Assembly (NCBI GenBank): GCA_934525595.1
Contig: CAKSZJ010000006.1
Coordinates: forward strand, 51,111-115,110
Length of the DNA: 64,000 nt
Direction of reading: 5' to 3'
DNA from: an uncultured Chiayiivirga sp.
Lineage (GTDB): Bacteria > Pseudomonadota > Gammaproteobacteria > Xanthomonadales > Xanthomonadaceae
Both the position numbers and the translations under genes were made by a program. Each line of letters starts with the position of its first letter. The stretch's first letter is position 1. The notes beneath the pieces are model-generated. The model did not search any database and was not told the origin of the DNA. It worked only from the letters and a program-made list of their open reading frames with translations. Shown piece by piece: positions 18,494-25,882 of the stretch.

Positions 18494-19584
18494 GGACGCG
18501 CTCGCTTCTGATCATTGGCGCGGCCGCCGTGCTGGCCCTGCTGGCGGCGGCGTGGGTTTCCTCCTTGCGTACGCCCGATCCGGCTTCCGCCCAGCCCGGT
18601 CCGCTCGCGCCAGGGCTTTCCGAGGCGCTCGATGCCGTTACCCGGGTCCGCATCATCGCCGCGGGCGATACCGTGCTCGCCACGCTGGAGCGCGATGAGG
18701 GCGGCTGGCGGCTGGCGGAAAAGGGCGGCTATCGCGTGGACGTGGAAAAGCTGCGCGATCTGTTGTCCAGCATCGCCGCCGCACGCCGCGTCGAAGCCAA
18801 GACCGCGCTGTCCGAGCGCCACGTGCAACTTGGGGTGGAGGATGTGGCGGCGGACGATGCGCACGGCGTGCGCGTGGACATCACCACCCCGCAAAAGACT
18901 TGGAGCTACATTGTCGGCGACAACCTCGCACGCGGCAGCGGCACCTACGTGCGCGCGACGGGCGAGGCGCAAAGCTGGCTGATCGGCAGCAACCTTGCGG
19001 TGGAGCGCAGTCCGGCAAACTGGCTGGTCAAGCGCATCATCGATGTGGGCGCCAACCGCATCGCTTCCATTGCCGTGGCACCTGAAACCAGTGCGGGTTT
19101 CAGGCTCGTCCGCAGCGACGGCGATCCGGCCTCGGACTTTGTCTTCGCAACCCTGCCACGCGGACGCAAGGCCGCCGAGGGCGGTTACCAGCGCGAGGCG
19201 CTTGCCGGGGTGCTGTCGGGCCTGATGTTCGAAGACGTGTTTCCAGACGCGGACATGCCAGCACCGGAAACCACCCGCAGCACGCAGTTCCTGCTTGACG
19301 ATGGTCGTCGCGTGACGGTTCGTTCATGGCAGCAGGAGGGGCGCACGTTCGCGACCTTCGCGATGACGCTGGATGAGGATGCGGCGGCGGCGTGGATCGC
19401 GCGCCAGCCTGTGCCTGAAGCCGGTGACGATGCCGATGCCGCGCCCGTTGTCACGCTGGACGCGCTCGCAGCCGAAGTGGCGGGTTTCCAGGAGACGCAT
19501 GGCGATTGGGTATACGCGCTGCCGACGTTCAAGGCATCCAACCTCAACAAGGAACTTGAGGACTATCTGGAACCGGAAAAGTGA
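18490..19584 (+). CDS. DUF4340 protein of the GldG-type ABC operon
   Basis: A 364-residue protein with an N-terminal membrane anchor (SLLIIGAAAVLALLAAAWVSSL) and a periplasmic DUF4340 repeat region (about 45-330) with WRLAEKGGYRVDVEKLRDLLSSIAAARRVEAK at its start. DUF4340 proteins are standard fourth members of this exporter operon and are presumed periplasmic partners of the GldG-like subunit. The ATG at 18490 overlaps the previous stop. The molecular function is unknown. Confidence 0.85.
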   Translation: MRTRSLLIIGAAAVLALLAAAWVSSLRTPDPASAQPGPLAPGLSEALDAVTRVRIIAAGDTVLATLERDEGGWRLAEKGGYRVDVEKLRDLLSSIAAARRVEAKTALSERHVQLGVEDVAADDAHGVRVDITTPQKTWSYIVGDNLARGSGTYVRATGEAQSWLIGSNLAVERSPANWLVKRIIDVGANRIASIAVAPETSAGFRLVRSDGDPASDFVFATLPRGRKAAEGGYQREALAGVLSGLMFEDVFPDADMPAPETTRSTQFLLDDGRRVTVRSWQQEGRTFATFAMTLDEDAAAAWIARQPVPEAGDDADAAPVVTLDALAAEVAGFQETHGDWVYALPTFKASNLNKELEDYLEPEK

Positions 19585-19586
19585 GC

Positions 19587-19961
19587 ATGCCGGCGCGGCG
19601 CTACGCTGCCGCCCTCGGTGCGGTGTTCTGCGCGCTGGCCATCGGCCTTGGTGCCTATGCCGCGCATGCCGCATCCCAGGATGCGCAGGCGCGACTGGAT
19701 ACCGCCGCGCTGCATCTTTTTTTCCACGGATTCGCACTCGCGGTTTTTGCGCTGCGGCAATGCGGTTTCTGGGCGATGGCGAGCCTGGTGCTCTGGGTCG
19801 CCGGTTGCGCGATGTTCTGCGGCAGCCTTGTCGCGGGCGCGTTGTGGGGCGCTTCCACGGCACTTGCGCCGGCTGGCGGCATTGCACTGATGCTCGGCTG
19901 GATCGCACGTGCGGTGGCGTTGTGGCATCCCCGATCCGCTGTCGATGCTGCGCCGCAATAA
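19587..19961 (+). CDS. DUF423 (YgdD-like) small membrane protein
   Basis: A 124-residue protein with four predicted membrane helices. The DUF423 signature is visible in GLGAYAAHA near the N-terminus and TAALHLFFHGFAL. GGAAAA at 19575-19580 suits the ATG at 19587; a GTG at 19581 overlapping the previous stop is an alternative. It is cotranscribed with the exporter genes by position but the family occurs in many contexts and has no established function. Confidence 0.82.
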   Translation: MPARRYAAALGAVFCALAIGLGAYAAHAASQDAQARLDTAALHLFFHGFALAVFALRQCGFWAMASLVLWVAGCAMFCGSLVAGALWGASTALAPAGGIALMLGWIARAVALWHPRSAVDAAPQ

Positions 19962-20045
19962 GAAAGACGCACACAAACCAGTGTCAACGGGCTTTTTTCC
20001 CTACGCCGCCGTACGCATAATCGACCTTCCACTAGGGAGGACACC

Positions 20046-22877
20046 ATGAGTACGAAGACCCTCGGTGCGCGTTCGCGCACGATGATCGCGCTGGCAATCG
20101 CCACGATCCTTGCCGGCACCGGCGCCCAGGCCGTGACCATCGAAGGGCCCGGCCTCACGCATCCCGGAACGATCACCTACGATGCCGCCGGCATTCCCAC
20201 CGTCACCGGCGCGACGGACGAGGACGCCGCGTGGCTGATGGGTTACGCCCATGCCCGCACCCGTTTCTTCCAGATGGACACCCTGCGCCGCAGCGCCAGC
20301 GGCACCGTGGCCGAACTGGTGGGCGCGGCGGGCCTTTCCCAGGACATTCAGGTGCGCACGCTCGGCCTGCGCCGCGCGGCGTGGGAGTCGTGGGCCAAGG
20401 CGACGCCGCAGCTGCGCGCCCAGCTCACCTCCTATGCCGATGGCGTCAACGCCTGGCTGGCGAAAAATCCGCTGCCGATCGAATACGGCGCGCTGGAGCT
20501 GACCTCCGCCGATCCGTGGACTCCCGTCGATTCCATGGTGATCGGCAAGCTGCTCGCCTATCAGCTCTCGTTCGACCTCGACACCGACTACACCGTGCGC
20601 CTGGGTGCCTACCAGCAGGCCGGTGCAGCCGCCGGCTTCGACGGCAACGCGCTGTTCTTCGGCGACACCCATCGCTCCGCGCCGCCCGACGCGCGTGCCT
20701 CGATTCCGGATTTCGTGCCTGGTGGTGACGTTGCAGCACCGGCCAATCCGAAGGCGGGCGCGCCCACTTCCGCGCCGCTCGATCCCTCGCTGCTGGCGCT
20801 GTCCCAGCAGTATCGCGACGCGGTGATCGACAACCCCATCATCGCCCCGCACATGAAGCGCCGCGAAGACCGCGCCGGCAGCAACTGGTGGGTCGTCAGC
20901 GGCGAGCACACCGCCTCGGGTCGCCCGATCCTCTCCAATGATCCGCACCTTTCGCTTTCCCAGCCGATGCTGTTCCAGGAAGGCCATATCGTTTCCAACG
21001 ACCCGCGCTACCCCACCCCGATGAACTCGGTCGGATCGATCGCGCCCGGCACGCCGTGGCCGCTCCTCGGCTGCGCCACCGACTTCTGCTGGGGCCTGAC
21101 CACCAATTCGCTCGACGTCACCGATACCTACCAGGAACAGTTCGTCCTCAACTCCTACGGTCTGCCCACGCACACCGTCTACAACGGCGCGCGCGAGCCG
21201 GTGCTGTGGGTGTTCCAGAGCTACTTCGTCAACCAGATCGGCGACGGCGTGGCCGACAACGTGGTGCGCGACAACTCCATCGGCTACACCAACGGTGGCA
21301 TCACCATCATCGTTCCCCGCCGCAACAACGGTCCGGTGGTGCAGACGTCCGGCAACACCGGCCTGTCGATCCAGTACGCCGGCTGGGGCGCCACCTACGA
21401 GCTCGAAGCCTTCCGCAAGATCAACCGCGCCAGCAACCTGGACGAGTTCCGCGCCGCCGTGCAGGACTTCGACGTCGGCTCGCAGAACTTCGCCTACGCT
21501 GACAAGGAGGGCAACATCGCCTACTTCGTCAGCGCCGAAATGCCGATCCGTGAAGACCTCCAGGCGGGCAGCGTCAACGGCGCGCCGCCCTTCATCGTGC
21601 GCAAGGGCACCGGCGGCAACGAGTGGATGCGCCCGGTCAACCAGTACCCGGCCCAGCACCTGCCCTACGAGATTCTCTCGCCGGAGGAAATGCCCTACAC
21701 CATCAATCCGGCGCAGGGCTACATCGCCAACGCCAACAACGATCCGGTCGGCACCACCTTCGACAACAACGCGCTCAACCAGCTGCGTCCGGGCGGCGGC
21801 ATCCTGTACTACGCGCCGGGGCACTCGTCCTACCGCATGGGCCGGATCGATCGTGAAATGCAGGATCTGGTGGCGCGCGGCAACATCACCGTGCAGGACA
21901 TGATGAAGCTGCAGGCCAACGTGCAGCAGCTCGATGCCGAACTGGTGCTGCCGCACGTCCTCAACGCCGCCGAGAACATCGAAGCCTGCGGCTACGGGGA
22001 TGACGAGGGCCTGTCCGAGGCGCTCGGCCGCCTGGCGGGATGGGATTACTCCACGCCCACCGGCATCCAGCAGGGCTTCGACGCCGGCGACAACCCGATG
22101 GCGCTGGCTCCGCCGAGCGATGCGGAAATCACGCGTTCGGTCGCTGCCACGCTGTGGGCCGTCACGCGCGGCCAGCTGATCCGCAACACGATCGACTACA
22201 CCCTGACAAAGTACGGCCTGGGCAGCTACCTGCCGAGCGCCAGCGATGCCTACGTCGGCCTCAAGTTCCAGCTCGACGCCTTCGGACCGCTCGGCGGCAA
22301 GGGGGCCTCGGGCCTGGACTTCTTCACCAACGTGCCGGCCGATCTGGGGTCCGCGGCGAACGGCGTGCGCCGTGACTGCGTACTGCTGGGCAGCGTGCGC
22401 GGAGCCCTGGACCTGCTTGCCAGCGAATCCTTCGCGCCCGCGTTCGGCGGCTCGACCGACCAGAACGACTACCGCTGGGGCAAGCTGCACCGCATCACCT
22501 TCAAGCACACCCTGGGCTCGGCGCTCAGCATTCCCGGCACCGCCGGCTATCCGTTCCAGGATCTCGCCGAGGGCCTGCCGGGCATCGCGCGCCAGGGCGG
22601 TTTCGACGTGGTGGATGCCTCCGGCCACAACGCCCGTGCCAACAGCGTCAACGGCTTCACCTTCAGCTCCGGTCCGGTGCGCCGCTTCATCGGCGAGATG
22701 ACCGATACGCCCACCCTGCTGCAGATCGCCCCTGGCGGTCAGGACGGCAACCCCGGCGGCATGGGCTACATCAGCCAGCTGCCGCTGTGGCTGGTCAACG
22801 GCTACAAGCCGATGGTGATCGACCCGGCCGTGTCCGAAGGTTCGGCCGTCGCGCGCCTGGAATTCAGCCCCAAGTGA
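20046..22877 (+). CDS. Penicillin acylase family amidohydrolase (possible AHL acylase)
   Basis: A 943-residue periplasmic Ntn-hydrolase precursor. It has a signal peptide (RTMIALAIATILAGTGAQA, cleaved near residue 30), an alpha chain containing WLMGYAHARTRFFQMDTLRR, and a beta chain that should begin at the catalytic serine at about residue 279 (GSNWWVVSGEHTASG) after self-cleavage. Relatives such as PvdQ and QuiP hydrolyse acyl-homoserine lactones or process pyoverdine; others cleave penicillins. Substrate cannot be read from sequence, and no siderophore cluster is nearby. A strong ribosome site (GGGAGG) precedes the ATG and a strong terminator follows, so the gene appears monocistronic. Confidence 0.92.
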   Translation: MSTKTLGARSRTMIALAIATILAGTGAQAVTIEGPGLTHPGTITYDAAGIPTVTGATDEDAAWLMGYAHARTRFFQMDTLRRSASGTVAELVGAAGLSQDIQVRTLGLRRAAWESWAKATPQLRAQLTSYADGVNAWLAKNPLPIEYGALELTSADPWTPVDSMVIGKLLAYQLSFDLDTDYTVRLGAYQQAGAAAGFDGNALFFGDTHRSAPPDARASIPDFVPGGDVAAPANPKAGAPTSAPLDPSLLALSQQYRDAVIDNPIIAPHMKRREDRAGSNWWVVSGEHTASGRPILSNDPHLSLSQPMLFQEGHIVSNDPRYPTPMNSVGSIAPGTPWPLLGCATDFCWGLTTNSLDVTDTYQEQFVLNSYGLPTHTVYNGAREPVLWVFQSYFVNQIGDGVADNVVRDNSIGYTNGGITIIVPRRNNGPVVQTSGNTGLSIQYAGWGATYELEAFRKINRASNLDEFRAAVQDFDVGSQNFAYADKEGNIAYFVSAEMPIREDLQAGSVNGAPPFIVRKGTGGNEWMRPVNQYPAQHLPYEILSPEEMPYTINPAQGYIANANNDPVGTTFDNNALNQLRPGGGILYYAPGHSSYRMGRIDREMQDLVARGNITVQDMMKLQANVQQLDAELVLPHVLNAAENIEACGYGDDEGLSEALGRLAGWDYSTPTGIQQGFDAGDNPMALAPPSDAEITRSVAATLWAVTRGQLIRNTIDYTLTKYGLGSYLPSASDAYVGLKFQLDAFGPLGGKGASGLDFFTNVPADLGSAANGVRRDCVLLGSVRGALDLLASESFAPAFGGSTDQNDYRWGKLHRITFKHTLGSALSIPGTAGYPFQDLAEGLPGIARQGGFDVVDASGHNARANSVNGFTFSSGPVRRFIGEMTDTPTLLQIAPGGQDGNPGGMGYISQLPLWLVNGYKPMVIDPAVSEGSAVARLEFSPK

Positions 22878-22906
22878 ATCCGGGCAGGACATCCGGATGA
22901 TCCGCA

Positions 22907-22942
22907 CAAACGGGAGCGCGAAATGCGCTCCCGTTTGTTTTT
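22907..22942 (+). terminator. Strong Rho-independent terminator
   Basis: A perfect 13-bp stem CAAACGGGAGCGC / GCGCTCCCGTTTG, loop GAAAT, followed by TTTTT. It closes the acylase gene, 28 bases before the glycosylase start. Confidence 0.9.
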
Positions 22943-22969
22943 GCGCGGCCCCGTGCTGCAATCCCGGAA

Positions 22970-23653
22970 ATGCCTGCCGTGCCTGCCGCCATCCGGGGTT
23001 TTGACGTCGAAGCCGCGCGCGCCCATCTCGCGCGCTGCGACCGCAAGCTCGCGCGCTGGCTCGACCGCATCGCGCCCATCGCACCGGATCCACGCTGGCT
23101 GGAGCCCTTCGACCCGGTCGATGCGCTGGCCCGTGCCATCCTCTACCAGCAGCTCAGCGGCCGGGCTGCCGGCACCATCGTGGCCCGGGTGGAGCAGGGC
23201 ATCGGCTCCGTGCGCCTGCACGCCGACACCCTCGACCGCCTCGATGACGATGCGCTGCGCGCCTGTGGCGTCTCGCGCAACAAGGTGCGCGCACTGCGCG
23301 ATCTCGCCGCGCGCGAGCGACTCGGCGAGGTTCCCGGTGTGGACGACATGGCCGGCCTCTCGGACGAGCAGATCATCGGCGCGCTCACGCCGATCCGCGG
23401 CATCGGTCGCTGGACGGTCGAGATGATGCTGGTCTTCCGCCTCGGTCGCCCGGATGTGCTGCCGATCGACGACCTCGGCGTGCGGCGCGGCGTGCAGTTC
23501 GTCGATCGACTGGACGAAATGCCCAGGCCGCGGGAGCTCGCCGCGCGCGGCGAACGCTGGAGGCCGTGCCGCAGCCTCGCCGCGCTCGCGCTGTGGCGCA
23601 TCGCCGATCTCGCCACCGGAGCAGGCGCGCCGGTGAAACGCTCGCAGGAATAG
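22970..23653 (+). CDS. DNA-3-methyladenine glycosylase II (AlkA-like, HhH-GPD)
   Basis: A 227-residue base-excision repair glycosylase that removes alkylated purines. It has the HhH-GPD fold: ILYQQLSGRAAGTI near residue 57, the helix-hairpin-helix LTPIRGIGRWTVEMML at about 139-154, and the catalytic aspartate in LPIDDLGVRRG (probably D168). It lacks the N-terminal domain of E. coli AlkA, so it is the short bacterial form. The start ATG lies in the acylase terminator region, so it needs its own promoter, for which I see no clear boxes. Confidence 0.9.
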   Translation: MPAVPAAIRGFDVEAARAHLARCDRKLARWLDRIAPIAPDPRWLEPFDPVDALARAILYQQLSGRAAGTIVARVEQGIGSVRLHADTLDRLDDDALRACGVSRNKVRALRDLAARERLGEVPGVDDMAGLSDEQIIGALTPIRGIGRWTVEMMLVFRLGRPDVLPIDDLGVRRGVQFVDRLDEMPRPRELAARGERWRPCRSLAALALWRIADLATGAGAPVKRSQE

Positions 23654-23741
23654 AAGCGCCCGACAGGCGCCCCCCCGGGCCTGCGTGCCCCGCACGGGCC
23701 GATTGCCCGCATGCCGGACGGAAGCGGCGTGCACGTGGATC

Positions 23742-23770
23742 TTGAGTCCCGCCGTGACGGATGCCATAAT
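23742..23770 (+). promoter_or_regulatory. Sigma-70 promoter for the tRNA pair
   Basis: TTGAGT (23742-23747) and CATAAT (23765-23770) are separated by exactly 17 bases, 47 bases ahead of tRNA-Val. The GC-rich discriminator (GCGCGGCCC) just after the -10 box is typical of stringently controlled stable-RNA promoters. Confidence 0.65.
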
Positions 23771-23816
23771 GCGCGGCCCTGATCGGCCCGCGCGGCGGAA
23801 TGGTCGACAGGTTTGC

Positions 23817-23891
23817 GGGCGGTTAGCTCAGCGGTAGAGCACTACCTTGACATGGTAGGGGTCACAGGTTCGAACCCTGTACCGCCCACCA
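23817..23891 (+). tRNA. tRNA-Val (GAC)
   Basis: 75 bases including an encoded CCA. The acceptor stem GGGCGGT pairs with ACCGCCC, the D arm contains TAGCTCAGC, the anticodon stem CTACC / GGTAG encloses loop TTGACAT giving anticodon GAC, and the T arm is CAGGTTCGAACCCTG. It reads valine codons GUC and GUU. Confidence 0.97.
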
Positions 23892-23969
23892 CCGTCCTTC
23901 GTGATCACGGCTCTGGCAATGCCACCCGGATACGCAGGCGGTCGGAAAAGCGCGGCGCGTGACGCATTC

Positions 23970-24046
23970 GGCTATGTAGCTCAGCCGGTTAGAGCACGGC
24001 ACTCATAATGCCGGGGTCGGTGGTTCGAGTCCACCCATAGCCACCA
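23970..24046 (+). tRNA. tRNA-Met (CAT), elongator type
   Basis: 77 bases with encoded CCA. The acceptor stem GGCTATG pairs with CATAGCC, the anticodon arm CGGCA-CTCATAA-TGCCG gives CAT, and the T loop is TTCGAGT. The first base pairs in the acceptor stem, which excludes initiator tRNA. The overall sequence resembles elongator Met rather than the lysidine-modified Ile tRNA. It is cotranscribed with tRNA-Val, 78 bases downstream. Confidence 0.93.
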
Positions 24047-24081
24047 AAACTCCAAATAAAAACAACATGTTGGAAAGAAAC

Positions 24082-24107
24082 AGCCCGCCCTGGACGCGGG
24101 CTTTTTT
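24082..24107 (+). terminator. Rho-independent terminator of the tRNA transcript
   Basis: AGCCCGC / GCGGGCT stem with a 7-base loop running directly into TTTTTT, 35 bases after tRNA-Met. Confidence 0.88.
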
Positions 24108-24199
24108 GTGCTTCGTGTTCGTGCGCGCGGTTCCCGGAAAGGCATTACATAATGCGGGCCGCTACAGCCCGTCCCGTTCTCATGCGCGGCTCCGGGACG

Positions 24200-25141
24200 C
24201 TACTGGGGCAGGGCGTCGATCAGCGCGATCATGCGCCTGCGGAGGTCGGCATCGGGCAGCGGTCCGGATCCGGCGGCGAGGTTGTCTTCGAGGTTGGCGA
24301 GCCGGTGGGTGGCCGGGGTGATGGCGGTTACCGCGGGATGGCTCGCCACGAACTTGAGGAAGAACTGGCCCCAGCTGTGTGCGCCGAACTCGGCGGCCCA
24401 GTCGGGCAGGACGCGTCCGGCCACGCGCTTCCACAGCCGGGTGCGGCCGAACGGGGCGTACACCAGGACCGCGATGCCGCGCTCGGCGGCGAGCGGCAGG
24501 AAGGTTTTTTCCGCGTCGCGGTCGTCGATCGCATAGTTGGTGCCGATGAAGTCCAGCGACTGTTCGCGCATCGCTTGCGCCAGCGCGTCGTATTGGGCGG
24601 AGAACGTCGTGGTGACGCCGAGGTAGCGCACCCGGCCCGCCTGTTTGGCTTCGCGCAGGATCGGCAGCTGGGTGGCGAGGTCGCCCATGTTGTGCACCTG
24701 CACCAGATCGATGGGCGATTTGCCCACGCGCTCGAAGGAGGCTTCGAGCTGGCGCCGTGCCGCCTCGGGATCGGCCTTGCCGTCGCGCGGGGCGACGTTG
24801 AGCTTGGTGGCCCAGAAGAGCTTTTCCGCGAGGCCGAGCTCGCGCACCAGGCCGCCTGCAACCGCTTCGGCGGTGCCGTAGCCGGGCGCCGTGTCGAAGA
24901 CGCGCCCGCCCACTTCGGCCAGGCGCAGAAGCACTGCGCGCAGCGCGTCGGTGTCTGCTCCGGCGGCGGCCTGTGCAAAGGTGGCCGAACTGCCCAGGCC
25001 GATGATCGGCAGGCGCTCGCCGGTGGCGGGAATGGTGCGGGTGAGCGGCGAGGATACCTGCGCGGCCAGCAGCGTGCCGGGCGCCATCGCCAGCGCGCCC
25101 AGCGCGGCGGTATTGGCGAGAAATGCACGACGTGTCGCCAT
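24200..25141 (-). CDS. Tat-exported aldo/keto reductase
   Basis: A 313-residue aldo/keto reductase. The N-terminus MATRRAFLANTAALGALAMA is a twin-arginine signal peptide, so the enzyme is predicted to fold with its cofactor and be exported to the periplasm. The catalytic tetrad is visible: D83 and Y88 (FDTAPGYGTAE), K113 (ATKLN) and H150 (VQVHN). Like several Tat-exported members it may have lost strong NADPH binding; the C-terminal binding loop reads ITPATHRLANLEDNL. Substrate unknown. The start is the ATG at 25141-25139, divergent from the cytochrome gene. Confidence 0.88.
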   Translation of the reverse strand: MATRRAFLANTAALGALAMAPGTLLAAQVSSPLTRTIPATGERLPIIGLGSSATFAQAAAGADTDALRAVLLRLAEVGGRVFDTAPGYGTAEAVAGGLVRELGLAEKLFWATKLNVAPRDGKADPEAARRQLEASFERVGKSPIDLVQVHNMGDLATQLPILREAKQAGRVRYLGVTTTFSAQYDALAQAMREQSLDFIGTNYAIDDRDAEKTFLPLAAERGIAVLVYAPFGRTRLWKRVAGRVLPDWAAEFGAHSWGQFFLKFVASHPAVTAITPATHRLANLEDNLAAGSGPLPDADLRRRMIALIDALPQ

Positions 25142-25253
25142 GATCGAATCTCCTGCCTGATGTCGTGCCGATCATGGGGCCGGCGCGTGGGTCAGTCCAG
25201 CCCCGTTTCAGCTGCGCGGGCCCCGGCGCTTTCTCGCGGCGACAGCCCGCGTC

Positions 25254-25259
25254 TATAAT
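25254..25259 (+). promoter_or_regulatory. Probable -10 box for the cytochrome c gene
   Basis: A perfect TATAAT 47 bases upstream of the GTG start at 25307. The -35 region at the right distance (TTTCTC) is poor, so activator help or an inactive chance match are both possible. Confidence 0.4.
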
Positions 25260-25306
25260 CCGGAGGTCCGGCCTTTTGCCGCCAGCCACAAGCCAGAGGG
25301 TGTCGC

Positions 25307-25819
25307 GTGAACAACGATGTCGAGTTCCTGAAACGCTTTTCGATGGTGATCGCGTTTCTCATTTTCCTGGGCTTGTGCCTCATGCTGCTGGGCTACTCCA
25401 TCGGACAGACCCAGCCGCGTGACGTGGATCCGACCGCGCAGGCGCGAACCCTTCAGCGCATCACGCCGGTGGGCGCGGTGTACGCGGGCGCCTCGGGCGC
25501 GGCGGCGGCGGCTGCGGCGGCCGAGCAGGCCAGGGCTGCTGCGGCCGGCACGGTCGCCTACGACGGCACGCTCGACGGCGAGGTGATCTACAACAAGCTG
25601 TGCAGCGCCTGCCACGGCACCGGCGCGGGCGGCGCGCCCACGCTCGATCACGCGCACTGGGATGCGCGCCTTGCGCAGGGCGTGGAGGTTCTCATCCGGC
25701 ATTCGATCGACGGGTTCACCGGCAGCGCCGGCCTGATGCCCGCGCGCGGCGGTAATCCTGCCCTGTCCGATGCGCAGGCCGAAGCCGCGGTCCACTGGAT
25801 GATCGACAACCTGAAGTAA
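25307..25819 (+). CDS. Membrane-anchored cytochrome c5 family protein
   Basis: A 170-residue monohaem cytochrome c. One N-terminal membrane helix (MVIAFLIFLGLCLMLLGYSI, about 13-32) anchors it to the inner membrane with the haem domain in the periplasm. A flexible alanine-rich linker (about 62-82) precedes the haem motif CSACH at 99-103. The axial methionine is probably M144 in GLMPARGG. It is likely an electron shuttle between bc1-type complexes and terminal oxidases or peroxidases. The GTG start has AGAGGG upstream. A UUCG-loop terminator follows. Confidence 0.9.
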   Translation: MNNDVEFLKRFSMVIAFLIFLGLCLMLLGYSIGQTQPRDVDPTAQARTLQRITPVGAVYAGASGAAAAAAAAEQARAAAAGTVAYDGTLDGEVIYNKLCSACHGTGAGGAPTLDHAHWDARLAQGVEVLIRHSIDGFTGSAGLMPARGGNPALSDAQAEAAVHWMIDNLK

Positions 25820-25841
25820 GCTTGGCGCAATCGCCCGGCAG

Positions 25842-25863
25842 CGCCGCCTTCGGGCGGCGTTGT
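25842..25863 (+). terminator. Hairpin terminator with TTCG tetraloop
   Basis: CGCCGCC-TTCG-GGCGGCG followed by TTGTCGT. The stem is very stable but the T-tract is short, so termination may be partial. Confidence 0.55.
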
Positions 25864-25882
25864 CGTCTGTGGAGGAATCGTC

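Noticed and set aside
20001..23093. A 1030-codon open frame antisense to the acylase and glycosylase genes
   Set aside because: Same reason; it also spans a strong terminator and two independent sense genes.
24148..24153. CATAAT followed by a GC-rich discriminator just after the tRNA terminator
   Set aside because: No -35 match at a workable distance and no gene follows on the plus strand.
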